From: Melioribacter sp.
GTDB lineage: Bacteria; Bacteroidota; Ignavibacteria; Ignavibacteriales; Melioribacteraceae
Direction: 5' to 3'
Assembly (NCBI GenBank): GCA_023250955.1
Contig: JAHEZQ010000025.1
Span: 1 to 62,635 of the forward strand
Length of the DNA stretch: 62,635 nt
Shown: in pieces, positions 18,131 through 26,833 of the stretch
Position numbering within the stretch: position 1 is the first letter of the stretch
Layout of the letters: every line of letters starts with the position of its first letter
Program-made: the position numbers and the translations under genes
The notes under the pieces: generated by a model
Database searches by the model: none
Seen by the model: the letters and a program-made list of their open reading frames with translations, nothing else
Told to the model about the DNA's origin: nothing

Positions 18131-19162
18131 TTATTTTTTTAAACTAAATGAAAACTCGCTTCCCTTTCCCAAATGGCTGACTAATTCAACCTTTGAACCA
18201 TGTGCATCTATAATATGTTTAACGATAGCTAACCCTAATCCCGTTCCGCCCATCTCCCTTGATCTGTCTTTATCAACTCTATAGAATCTTTCAAATATTC
18301 TGTTTATTTCGTTTGAAGAAATCCCAATTCCTGTATCACGCACAAAAATCCTTCCGGCATTTTCCTCTTCAATAACACCAACATCCACTTTTCCTACTTC
18401 AGTATATTTCAATGCATTTTGAATCAGATTGGTCATCACCTGTCTAAGCCGCAACTTATCACCAAATAATTGTAGCTTAGGATTGAAATCCATTAGATTT
18501 AATTCAAGATTTTTCTTTTCTGCAACTGATTTAAGTTCGTGAGTTATTCCCTCTAAAAATTCGTGAACATTGAAATAACGGAAACTCATCAACATCTGCC
18601 CGGATTCAATCATCGAAATGTTAATCAAATCGTTAAGAAGATTATTTAGGTTATTGGTATGCTGATTAGCTTTTTGCAAAAATGATTTGTTCACGTTCTC
18701 ATCACTAATTGCGCCATCGAGTAATGTTTCGATGTAACCCTGAATTGCAAAAATCGGCGTGCGAAGTTCGTGAGAAACATTTCCTAAAAATTCTGTCCGG
18801 ACTTGTTCAAGTCTTTTTAAGTTCGTTATATCGTTCTGAGTTCTTAAAAACATTGATTTGATTTCGTCTTCCAATTCTTTTAAGTCGTTTCCCAATTTAA
18901 TTTCATCTGCGGAATTGAAACTATCTGTCCGGATCTTTTCAATTACATTTTTAATTGATAATAATTCGTCCCTTCTATTTTTATTAATTATAAAAATTAA
19001 AAGTAAATCCAGAATGGCAAAAAATAAAATTGTTCCAAGTAATTGTATTAAGGTAAAGTTGAAAAAAAAAGAAAACAAAATTATTAGGAACGTTGTGACA
19101 GAATAGATTACTAGAATTATTCTTTTTGAGAAGAAAAAATATTTTTTGGAATTACTCATCAC
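18131..19162 (-). CDS. PhoR-like sensor histidine kinase
   Basis: 343 residues. Two membrane helices close together (about 12-31 and 35-59) leave almost no periplasmic sensor loop, so the input is likely intramembrane or from a partner protein. A linker coiled coil follows, then HisKA with phospho-acceptor His131 (NVSHELRTP) and an HATPase domain: NLIQNALKY (N box), DTGIGIS (G1) and GGTGLGLAIVKH (G2). Start is GTG at 19162 or ATG at 19159; both overlap the end of the response-regulator gene, implying a coupled pair. PhoB/PhoR is the nearest class by architecture, but phosphate control is not shown. Confidence 0.9.
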   Translation of the reverse strand: MMSNSKKYFFFSKRIILVIYSVTTFLIILFSFFFNFTLIQLLGTILFFAILDLLLIFIINKNRRDELLSIKNVIEKIRTDSFNSADEIKLGNDLKELEDEIKSMFLRTQNDITNLKRLEQVRTEFLGNVSHELRTPIFAIQGYIETLLDGAISDENVNKSFLQKANQHTNNLNNLLNDLINISMIESGQMLMSFRYFNVHEFLEGITHELKSVAEKKNLELNLMDFNPKLQLFGDKLRLRQVMTNLIQNALKYTEVGKVDVGVIEEENAGRIFVRDTGIGISSNEINRIFERFYRVDKDRSREMGGTGLGLAIVKHIIDAHGSKVELVSHLGKGSEFSFSLKK

Positions 19163-19844
19163 TCTTGAACCTGTATCCCACTCCTTTTATTGTTTCAATC
19201 AAATCTGCATAATCTCCTAGTTTCTCTCTTATCTTTCTAACATGAACATCAATTGTTCTTTCTACAACAAATATTTCAGAGCCCCAAATATCATTAAGTA
19301 TTCTATCTCTGTGAAAAACTTTACCGGGATTAGATGCAAGATAAGCTAGTATTTCAAATTCTTTTTTCGGAAATACTATCTGTTTCCCGGCTAGAGAAAT
19401 AGTATATTTTTCTTTATTGATCGTCAATGGTCCGGCATTTATTTCTACACTTTTGTTAATTTCAATTTGAGAAGTTTCCAACTTGCGAAGATTGGATTTA
19501 ACACGTGCGACTAATTTCTTTGGGGAAATAGGTTTCTGAATAAAATCATCAGCACCGATATTCAATCCCAGCACTTCGTCTTGTTCACTTGCTTTGGCAG
19601 TTAAAAAAATTATCGGTGTGTTTTTAAAATCTTCCATACTCCTGATCTTTGAACACACTTCGTAACCATTCATCTTTGGCATCATAACATCAAGTATAAT
19701 CAAATCCGGTTTTTGAGAAATTTTTTCCAGTGCCTCTTTACCGTTAAATGCAGTGATCACCTTAAATCCTTCTTGGATCAAGTTATATTGAAGAAATTCT
19801 ACAATATCTTTTTCATCATCAACTAAAAGAATTTTTGTCTGCAT
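19152..19844 (-). CDS. OmpR/PhoB-family response regulator
   Basis: 230 residues: receiver domain (about 3-118) with acidic pair Asp9-Asp10, phospho-acceptor Asp52 in IILDVMMP, Thr at FLTAK and Lys at IQKPISP; then a winged-helix DNA-binding domain (about 132-229) with the FEILAYLASNPGKVFHRDRI and VDVHVRKIREK-like recognition segment. Overlaps its kinase by 11 bases and follows the oxidoreductase gene by 5 bases, at the end of the 25883-18131 run. Confidence 0.94.
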   Translation of the reverse strand: MQTKILLVDDEKDIVEFLQYNLIQEGFKVITAFNGKEALEKISQKPDLIILDVMMPKMNGYEVCSKIRSMEDFKNTPIIFLTAKASEQDEVLGLNIGADDFIQKPISPKKLVARVKSNLRKLETSQIEINKSVEINAGPLTINKEKYTISLAGKQIVFPKKEFEILAYLASNPGKVFHRDRILNDIWGSEIFVVERTIDVHVRKIREKLGDYADLIETIKGVGYRFKSDE

Positions 19845-19849
19845 AATTA

Positions 19850-20851
19850 TTAAAGATTTACTTCCTTCCTAAGCTTAGCCGATTTATAGAGTGCTTCTAA
19901 TAATATCATTAAAGAAACTGCATCGTCTCCCGTTGAAATGACCGGATTATTTTCTCTAACAACTCCGATGAAATGTTTTAATTCATTTTCATAAGATTTC
20001 TTAAATAGATTTGTTTGATTAGCCTGATTTGTAACTGTATAATCAATATGACTTGATTCCATTCGTTTATATGCGCGTAAAGGATTTAGATGCGCTGTGC
20101 CCTCGGTTCCAAATGCTGCTAGATGAAATTTATCCCATTCAGAATGCAATCCCCAACTAACTTCAAAACTGATTACACGGTCGTCATCGAATCGAACCAT
20201 TCCGATTGCCGAATCTTCAACATCTTTTGTATTATGATTAAACTTTTGGACAGAAACGCTTTTCATTTTTTTATCATTCAAAATCCAAAGCGCTAAATCA
20301 AGAATCAAAATACCAAGATCAATAATCACACCACCACCGGATTGACTCTTATTAATGAACCATTTTTGTTCGCTGCTTTGTTTTCTTAACCAGCCGCAGC
20401 GGATATAAAAAATATCTCCAAGTTCACCACTGTTTACTAAACTTTTCATTAGCATAGCATCCGGACGGTAGCGTAAGTTCATTCCAACCATTACTTGTTT
20501 CTTATATTTCTTTGATGCCGCATTTATTTGCTTTGCTTCCGAAACACTTCTTGCAATTGGTTTCTCTATTAAGATATGTTTGTTTGCCTTTAAGCAATCT
20601 AATGCAATCTCTAAGTGAGTATTAGTCGGTGTTGCAATTATGACTGCATCAAGTTCTTCGTTATCAAGCATCTCTTTATGGTCGGTATAACGTTTTTCAA
20701 TTTTGAATATATCTCCGACAGAGTTAAGTTGATTTTTATTCCTATCAACAACAGTAGAAATTTGAACATTCATCAACTTTGATAATATAGGTAAATGAAC
20801 TAGCTGAGCAATTCCGCCAAGACCGATTACTGCAATTTTAGTTTTTTCCAT
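19850..20851 (-). CDS. Gfo/Idh/MocA-family NAD(P)-dependent oxidoreductase
   Basis: 333 residues. N-terminal Rossmann domain with GLGGIAQ (10-16) and the family EKPIAR motif (about 95-100), whose Lys acts in hydride transfer; the C-terminal alpha/beta domain follows (GGGVIIDLGILILDLA). Substrate cannot be read from sequence: family members act on sugars, inositols or nucleotide sugars. The start overlaps the dxs stop by one base and the stop is 5 bases before the response-regulator gene. Confidence 0.88.
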   Translation of the reverse strand: MEKTKIAVIGLGGIAQLVHLPILSKLMNVQISTVVDRNKNQLNSVGDIFKIEKRYTDHKEMLDNEELDAVIIATPTNTHLEIALDCLKANKHILIEKPIARSVSEAKQINAASKKYKKQVMVGMNLRYRPDAMLMKSLVNSGELGDIFYIRCGWLRKQSSEQKWFINKSQSGGGVIIDLGILILDLALWILNDKKMKSVSVQKFNHNTKDVEDSAIGMVRFDDDRVISFEVSWGLHSEWDKFHLAAFGTEGTAHLNPLRAYKRMESSHIDYTVTNQANQTNLFKKSYENELKHFIGVVRENNPVISTGDDAVSLMILLEALYKSAKLRKEVNL

Positions 20852-22767
20852 TATGCAACTACCCCTCGATTTATCTTTGTGTTGAGAAATTTTTTAATTT
20901 TTTCAACAATACCGTCCGGATCTATACCCAACTGCTTGTGTAATTCTTCTTGAGTTCCATGATCAATGAATTTATCAGGTAACCCAATCCTAAGAACATC
21001 ATTCTTTAAATTTCTCTCGGCAAGATATTCCAAAACACCTGTTCCAAATCCGCCGACAATTGTACTTTCTTCAAGAGTTACAATTTTTTCGAAACGTGTG
21101 ACTATATCATTTAGAATATCAACATCTAAAGGTTTTATAAAACGCATATTAATTATCTCGCAATGAATACCTTCAGCCAATAATTTCTCCGAGGCCTTTT
21201 TAGAATACTCAACCATGTTTCCTACAGCAAGCAAAGCAACATCTTGTCCATTAGCTAGTCGTTCAGCCTTGCCGATTTCCATTTCAGTAAATTCATCTTT
21301 TACCGGAACTCCAAGCGCTGAGCCGCGTGGGTAACGGATTGCAACTGGCCCATTCATATAATTAACTGCAGTGAAAAGCATATCGCGGAGCTCCGCTTCA
21401 TCTTTCGGTGCCATAATTATCATATTCGGTATCAAACGTAAATAAGTAAGATCGAATGAACCATGATGGGTTGGTCCGTCTGCACCGACTAAACCTGCTC
21501 TATCCAAAACAAAAACAACATGAAGTTTTTGCAGAGCTACATCGTGTATAATTTGATCGAATGCCCGTTGAAGAAAAGTAGAATAAATTGCTACCACCGG
21601 AATAATTCCTTGTGTTGCCATTCCTGCAGCAAAAGTTACAGCGTGTTCTTCTGCAATTCCCACATCAAAATATCTGTCGGGCATTTCTTTCTGGAAAATA
21701 TCTAATCCGGTACCATCAGGCATTGCAGCTGTAATCCCAATCACTTTAGGATTTTGCTTTGCAATTTCAACCAACGCATTTCCGAAAATTGTTGTGTATG
21801 CAGGACTCCCTCCGAATTTCTTTATTGATTCGCCTGTTACTTTATCAAAAGGCGTTGCCGCATGTAAACGCTGAACATGATTTTCTGCCGGTTTATATCC
21901 TTTTCCTTTTTCACTTGTTGCATGAACTAGAATTGGTCCGTTTAAATTTCTTATGTGCTCAAAAATTTTAATTAAACTATCAAGATTGTGACCGTTGACC
22001 GGCCCAAAATATCTAAAGCCCAGCGCTTCGAACAACATGCCGGGAGTAATCATGGACTTAATTCCGGATTCGAGTCGTGCAGTTACTCTTCTAATTTTAT
22101 CGCCAAAGTTGTCAAGTTTTCCTGTTAGATCCCAGATTGCTCCTTTGAATCTGTTGTAATCCGGATGAGAAATCATTTCGCTGAAATAATTTGAGATTTG
22201 CCAAACGTTAGGAGCGATTGACATATTATTATCATTCAACACAACAATTAAATTACTTTTAATTATTCCGGAATTATTCATCGCTTCGTAGGCCATTCCA
22301 CCGGTCATCGCACCATCGCCAATTACAGCAATAACTTTTTTATTTGACTTCTGAAGGTCACGAGCTACAGCCATTCCAAGAGCGGCAGAAATTGATGTTG
22401 ACGCATGTCCGGCACCAAATGCATCGTATTCACTCTCGCTTCGTTTTAAGAATCCGCTTATTCCATTTAATCGTCTAATAGTTTTTAGCTGATCTCTTCT
22501 TCCGGTTATTATTTTATGCGGATAAGCTTGATGACCAGTATCCCAAACTATCAGATCGTTGGGTGTATCAAACACTTTATGAAGTGCAACCGTTAGTTCA
22601 ACAGTACCAAGTCCGCCTCCGAAGTGTCCGCCAATCTGAGAAATTACATCAACCATATATTCACGGATCTCATCACAAAGTGTTTTAAGATCGTTTATGG
22701 ATAATGTTTTTACATCTGCTGGCGAATTAACCTTAAAAAGAACTTTGTATTTTGATTCATCAACCAT
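20851..22767 (-). CDS. dxs: 1-deoxy-D-xylulose-5-phosphate synthase
   Basis: First enzyme of the MEP isoprenoid pathway, condensing pyruvate and glyceraldehyde 3-phosphate with thiamine diphosphate. 638 residues, full length. Visible: GGHFGGGLGTVELT (about 44-57), DTGHQAYPHKIITGR, the ThDP motif GDGAMTGGMAYEA followed by NDNNMSIAPN, YFGPVNGHN, and the second-domain DRAGLVGADGPTHHG. Placed 25 bases after xseB, as xseB-dxs neighbours often occur in bacteria. Confidence 0.97.
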   Translation of the reverse strand: MVDESKYKVLFKVNSPADVKTLSINDLKTLCDEIREYMVDVISQIGGHFGGGLGTVELTVALHKVFDTPNDLIVWDTGHQAYPHKIITGRRDQLKTIRRLNGISGFLKRSESEYDAFGAGHASTSISAALGMAVARDLQKSNKKVIAVIGDGAMTGGMAYEAMNNSGIIKSNLIVVLNDNNMSIAPNVWQISNYFSEMISHPDYNRFKGAIWDLTGKLDNFGDKIRRVTARLESGIKSMITPGMLFEALGFRYFGPVNGHNLDSLIKIFEHIRNLNGPILVHATSEKGKGYKPAENHVQRLHAATPFDKVTGESIKKFGGSPAYTTIFGNALVEIAKQNPKVIGITAAMPDGTGLDIFQKEMPDRYFDVGIAEEHAVTFAAGMATQGIIPVVAIYSTFLQRAFDQIIHDVALQKLHVVFVLDRAGLVGADGPTHHGSFDLTYLRLIPNMIIMAPKDEAELRDMLFTAVNYMNGPVAIRYPRGSALGVPVKDEFTEMEIGKAERLANGQDVALLAVGNMVEYSKKASEKLLAEGIHCEIINMRFIKPLDVDILNDIVTRFEKIVTLEESTIVGGFGTGVLEYLAERNLKNDVLRIGLPDKFIDHGTQEELHKQLGIDPDGIVEKIKKFLNTKINRGVVA

Positions 22768-22792
22768 TAATAATATCCTGTCCTTTACAAAA

Positions 22793-23008
22793 TTATTGTT
22801 TGATACTTAGTTCCAACTGTTTTTTCAACTCAGTTACTTTTAATTCAGCATCTTTCAAAGTTGTATAGCACAGTTTAGCTAAATTAATTCCCTCTTCATA
22901 CAATTTGATTGATTCTTCTAAACCAACATCACCGCTTTCAAGTGAATTGGAGATTTCTTGAAGCCGGTTCAATGATTCTTCAAACGTATTCTCTTTTTTC
23001 TTACTCAT
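22793..23008 (-). CDS. xseB: Exodeoxyribonuclease VII small subunit
   Basis: 71 residues with the XseB signature: FEESLNRLQEISNSLESGDVGLEESIKLYEEG, all helical. Overlaps the xseA stop by 4 bases, matching the need for many small subunits per large subunit. Followed by dxs. Confidence 0.95.
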   Translation of the reverse strand: MSKKKENTFEESLNRLQEISNSLESGDVGLEESIKLYEEGINLAKLCYTTLKDAELKVTELKKQLELSIKQ

Positions 23009-24180
23009 TTTATTCTCACTTCTCCGTCATAAAATTTTATTTCTAATGATTTATCTTTATCCAAATTCTTCTTACGTGTAATATATCTATCATTCTGCTT
23101 TATAATTGAAAAACCTCTTTTAAGAACATTATCAACGTTAAAAGAATCAACTTTGCTCTCAAGTAATTCCAAACCCTTTTTCTGATCGGAAAGTTTAATA
23201 TCAAAGTTATTTTGGAAACGATAGATCAAATTATCAAGCAATTGCATCTTATTTTTTACAATATCAAACGGCACTCGGAATCCATAAGAAGAAATTACCT
23301 GATCAATTTCATCATTATAGTTAGAAACAATCTCAAGCATTTTCTCCGGGAAATAATCGGAAAATTCACCAATAAAAGCAAAGAGCTCGTCTTTACTTGG
23401 TGTTGCAAGTTCCATCGCAGCAGATGGTGTCGCCGCTCTAAGATCAGAAACAAAATCTGAAATTGTAAAATCAATTTCATGCCCTACTGCGCTGATTATT
23501 GGAATTTGCGAATCGAAAACTGCACGCGCAACAATTTCTTCGTTGAATGCCCACAAATCTTCTAATGATCCACCACCGCGTCCAACTATAATAACATCTA
23601 TATCATCAAGTTTGTTTAAGAGTTTTATATTCTTGACAATTTCTTCTGCAGCGCCTTCACCTTGAACTTTACTTGATGCAATAACTAATTCAACTAAAGG
23701 ATAACGGCGTGATGCAATACTTTTCATATCTTGAAATGCAGCGCCATCTATTGCAGTTACAATTCCAATTTTTTGAGGAAACTTAGGAATTGATTTTTTG
23801 AATTGCTCATCGAACAATCCTTCTGCTGAAAGTTTCTGTTTAAGTTTTTCAAATGCTGCTTGAAGCTCACCGACTCCGGCCGGTTTCATCGAACGAACAT
23901 CTATTTGGTAACTTCCGCGAGGCGGGTAAACTGTTATTTTTCCTGTAATGATTACCTTCATCCCGTCTTGCGGAGTAAAGAAAACGTAGTTATTAATTCC
24001 CCGCCACATTGTACAGCTTACTTGAGCATTTGCATCCTTTAATGTGAAATACCAATGCCCGGAAACATGCGCTTTGAAATTTGAAATCTCACCGATTACA
24101 CTCACTTCGGAAAAATTGTCTTCAAGCGTTTGTTTGATAAGTCCGGTTATTTCACTTACCGATAAAATACTTTCCATCAT
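23005..24180 (-). CDS. xseA: Exodeoxyribonuclease VII large subunit
   Basis: Degrades single-stranded DNA from both ends, with XseB. 391 residues: N-terminal OB fold (about 5-100; GEISNFKAHVSGHWYFTLKD), then the catalytic domain with IGIVTAIDGAAFQD, VIIVGRGGGSLEDLWAFNEE and SAVGHEIDFTISDFVSDLRAATPSAA, then a coiled coil. Somewhat shorter than the E. coli protein (456), mainly in the coiled-coil part. Two ATGs are possible (24180 and 24177); the first overlaps the methyltransferase stop by 4 bases. Confidence 0.95.
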   Translation of the reverse strand: MMESILSVSEITGLIKQTLEDNFSEVSVIGEISNFKAHVSGHWYFTLKDANAQVSCTMWRGINNYVFFTPQDGMKVIITGKITVYPPRGSYQIDVRSMKPAGVGELQAAFEKLKQKLSAEGLFDEQFKKSIPKFPQKIGIVTAIDGAAFQDMKSIASRRYPLVELVIASSKVQGEGAAEEIVKNIKLLNKLDDIDVIIVGRGGGSLEDLWAFNEEIVARAVFDSQIPIISAVGHEIDFTISDFVSDLRAATPSAAMELATPSKDELFAFIGEFSDYFPEKMLEIVSNYNDEIDQVISSYGFRVPFDIVKNKMQLLDNLIYRFQNNFDIKLSDQKKGLELLESKVDSFNVDNVLKRGFSIIKQNDRYITRKKNLDKDKSLEIKFYDGEVRIK

Positions 24181-25043
24181 TTCTCTTTTCTAAAGATCAA
24201 ACAATATTGATGGTGGCGGTTGCCGACCCATGCATTGTTAACACCAAGTGCGATTAATTTTTTATCATCTTGCAGCCAAATCTTTTCATCTTTTAATACC
24301 CAGCTCTTTTCACCTCGTTTTGTTAATGAGATTGCAGTATCGTAGGCTAACGGATAAAGTCTGCCTTCAAAATAAACATTGTTTGTAATAATTGTTAAGT
24401 AACCATTCTGCTTAGTCGCATCATACACTTGATCGAAAACTTGTGCTTGTTTTTCTATAAACTCTTCATAAGAATTTATGTTCCCGATATCATTCTTATT
24501 CTCGGAATATTTTGTATCCAATCCTTTTGCCGATCTATCTTTTTGCCGGATTGAATTTCTCATAAGCTGATTCCAATACGGAGGTGAAGTAATTGTGTAA
24601 TCAAACTTAATTTTTGCAAATCCGTTTTTAGATAGTAACTCTTTCAGATGAAGCGAATCTCCGTTAATTGGAAAAGCTAATTTCTTAAATCCCCTTTTTG
24701 AAATTCTGTTTGATGAAGTCCGGTAATAATTTTTGTTTAGTTCTATCCCCACAGAATTACGATTTACGCCGGCGGCAGAAATTAAAGTACTTCCCGTTCC
24801 CATAAAAGGATCTAACACCCATCCGTTTTTCTTTGTAAAAAATTTAATGAATTCCTCAACCAACGTTTCAGGAAATTTAGCCGGATGAAGTATCTCATCT
24901 GTTTTTCTTCGGGGAGGACGATGAATGAACCAGCTCTTGGTAAATTTTAACCACTCTTTACCGGTAAGATCATTTAATTTATTATTCTTATTAAGTCGTC
25001 CTCTTGAACCGAGATCAACAAAACTATTTTTTTTCTTATTCAA
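24177..25043 (-). CDS. Orphan DNA methyltransferase (N4-cytosine/N6-adenine type)
   Basis: 288 residues. AdoMet-binding motif I is DPFMGTGST at 78-86, preceded by motif X (HPAKFP, 53-58) and followed by GIELN (99-103). The catalytic motif IV is TSPPYW at 152-157. The Trp variant is commonest among N4-cytosine enzymes. Motif I comes before motif IV with no large target-recognition domain between, unlike the classic beta-class order (IV before I). No restriction endonuclease is nearby. The gene lies inside a housekeeping run: 6 bases after an OM-like gene and overlapping xseA by 4 bases, so it is likely fixed and possibly regulatory. Target sequence cannot be read here; RNA as substrate is not excluded. 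Confidence 0.88.
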   Translation of the reverse strand: MNKKKNSFVDLGSRGRLNKNNKLNDLTGKEWLKFTKSWFIHRPPRRKTDEILHPAKFPETLVEEFIKFFTKKNGWVLDPFMGTGSTLISAAGVNRNSVGIELNKNYYRTSSNRISKRGFKKLAFPINGDSLHLKELLSKNGFAKIKFDYTITSPPYWNQLMRNSIRQKDRSAKGLDTKYSENKNDIGNINSYEEFIEKQAQVFDQVYDATKQNGYLTIITNNVYFEGRLYPLAYDTAISLTKRGEKSWVLKDEKIWLQDDKKLIALGVNNAWVGNRHHQYCLIFRKEK

Positions 25044-25049
25044 TTTGTT

Positions 25050-25883
25050 CTATAGATTTAGTGAAAAGAAGTTTGAGAACAACCCGATTGAAAATTCATG
25101 AAAACCCGCCCCATTATTCTGTAACTGAAAATTATATCTGTATCGCGTATAAAAAGTAAAAACGTTTTGAATCTGGAATAAACCTATAGAAAGTTCTGCG
25201 CTTAATCCATTGTATCCGCTAAAATCGGTAAAATAATTTAAGCCCGGTGAGATATATTTTATTTCCGGAATTTGAATAATTTGTTTGTAACCTACGCGTA
25301 AAAAATTTTTACGATCTGCATCAAAAACATATGAATACTCTGCACCCAAATATCCCATAGGATAATTATACCCAACCGAATAAAATGAAAATAACGGAAT
25401 CTCTTTAGTTATTGACCAGTAATGCTCATTATTCATCCATAAATAAGTCGGCGATGGAATTGCAAATACAATTCCGCCAAGACATATTCTGAAAATTCCA
25501 ATATCCTGTTCATCAGAAATTACTAATCCTTGAGGTAATTCTACCTGATAAACCTCGCTGCGTGTTTCCTTTCCTTTCCGATCGTAAGCAACTACAACAT
25601 ACTTAAACTTTGCGGAATCCAAATTGAGGTGGTTAAGCTCAATTTCAATTTTGTGATTCTCGGATATTTTTTTTGAAACATCGAAAATCTTTTTATCCAT
25701 AACCATCAATTTAGAAGTAGTGCTATCGCTTGTAAAAAATGAGAGAATAAATTTATTAGGTATTTCCGGAGTGATATATGAATCAATAATAAAAATCTCA
25801 ACTGGTGAAGCAGTCGTGTCTGTTTGAGCGTTTATTTGAAGCCCGATTATCAATGAGAATAAAATGATTTTTATTAAGTGCAT
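25050..25883 (-). CDS. Exported protein with beta-barrel-like C-terminal half, unknown
   Basis: 277 residues. Signal peptide 1-19 (IILFSLIIGLQINAQ). Residues about 25-120 look like an Ig-like or FN3-like domain (KFKYVVVAYDRKGKETRSEVYQVELPQ region), and the C-terminal 150 residues alternate aromatic strands (LRVGYKQIIQI, FTFYTRYRYNFQL) and end FFSLNL, suggesting an outer-membrane barrel. Apparent first gene of the run leading to the methyltransferase, xseAB, dxs and the two-component pair. Family not recognised. Confidence 0.68.
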   Translation of the reverse strand: MHLIKIILFSLIIGLQINAQTDTTASPVEIFIIDSYITPEIPNKFILSFFTSDSTTSKLMVMDKKIFDVSKKISENHKIEIELNHLNLDSAKFKYVVVAYDRKGKETRSEVYQVELPQGLVISDEQDIGIFRICLGGIVFAIPSPTYLWMNNEHYWSITKEIPLFSFYSVGYNYPMGYLGAEYSYVFDADRKNFLRVGYKQIIQIPEIKYISPGLNYFTDFSGYNGLSAELSIGLFQIQNVFTFYTRYRYNFQLQNNGAGFHEFSIGLFSNFFSLNL

Positions 25884-25999
25884 TGGAAGTTTAGTTTTTT
25901 TATTTCGCGGATAAAATTAAACTTTTTTAGGATAAGTTTTTGAATTTTCTTCTCTGTTTTATTCAAGAGAAATGATTTCAATGCTTCTCATCTATTCAG

Positions 26000-26007
26000 T
26001 ATATTTG
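26000..26007 (+). promoter_or_regulatory. Likely surE-operon promoter element (TATATTTG)
   Basis: TATATTTG matches TAnnTTTG and lies 42 bases upstream of the surE TTG in the divergent spacer 25884-26049. The -35 region (TTCAAT, 17 bases upstream) is poor. Confidence 0.42.
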
Positions 26008-26049
26008 CATTCAGATGAAATAAATATCTAATTAACATTTAGGAAGAAA

Positions 26050-26826
26050 TTGAAAATACTTATCTCAAACGATGACGGAATTGACTCACCGGGAATAGCT
26101 GCACTTGCAAATGAAATGAAAAAATTAGGCGAAGTGATTGTTATTGCACCGCGGACAGAACAAAGCGCCGTTGGTCATGCAATTACTATGAAAATTCCTC
26201 TTCGGATAACTGAGTACTACAAGAACGGAGATTTTTTTGGTTATGCAATTGATGGAACTCCTGCAGACTGTATAAAAATCGGTATAAGAAACATTTTGAA
26301 AGAACCGCCGGATATTGTTCTTAGCGGAATAAATCTCGGTTCGAATACTGCGATTAATATTATTTATTCCGGAACAGTTTCCGCTGCACGTGAAGCCGCT
26401 ATAATGGATGTCCCTTCGATTGCAGTTTCGGTAACAAGCCACCAACCGAAGCATTATGAATATGCGGCTAAGATTTCTCTTGAACTAACTAAGCTGATCG
26501 TAAAAAATAAATTAAAGACCGGAACATTATTGAACGTGAACGTACCCGATCTTCCCGAAGAAGAAATTGCCGGAGTTATGTTAACACAGCAAGGCAAATC
26601 AAAATGGGATGATATCTACGAAGAACGAAAAGATCCTTACGGGAAAAAATATTACTGGTTAACGGGCAATTTAGTTCAAGCAGATTCTACTTTGGAAACT
26701 GATCAGCATGCGGTTCAGCAAAATTATGTTTCGATAACGCCAATCCATTTTGACTTGACTGATTACGAAACTTATGATACTATGAAATCGTGGCAATTGG
26801 AAAAATTGTACAAACAAAAGTCCTGA
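26050..26826 (+). CDS. surE: 5'-nucleotidase SurE
   Basis: Stationary-phase survival nucleotidase acting on nucleoside monophosphates. 258 residues from a TTG preceded by AGGAAG. Metal motif NDDGIDSPG at 7-15 (Asp8, Asp9), then SGINLGSN and YSGTVSAAREA, all characteristic. First gene of a plus-strand group: the VWA-like gene follows by 7 bases. Confidence 0.96.
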   Translation: MKILISNDDGIDSPGIAALANEMKKLGEVIVIAPRTEQSAVGHAITMKIPLRITEYYKNGDFFGYAIDGTPADCIKIGIRNILKEPPDIVLSGINLGSNTAINIIYSGTVSAAREAAIMDVPSIAVSVTSHQPKHYEYAAKISLELTKLIVKNKLKTGTLLNVNVPDLPEEEIAGVMLTQQGKSKWDDIYEERKDPYGKKYYWLTGNLVQADSTLETDQHAVQQNYVSITPIHFDLTDYETYDTMKSWQLEKLYKQKS

Positions 26827-26833
26827 ACATTGA

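Noticed and set aside
18131-25883. Mobile island carrying the methyltransferase and two-component pair
   Set aside because: No integrase, repeats or insertion sequences; genes interlock by overlaps with xseA, xseB and dxs, which is typical of a stable chromosomal run.
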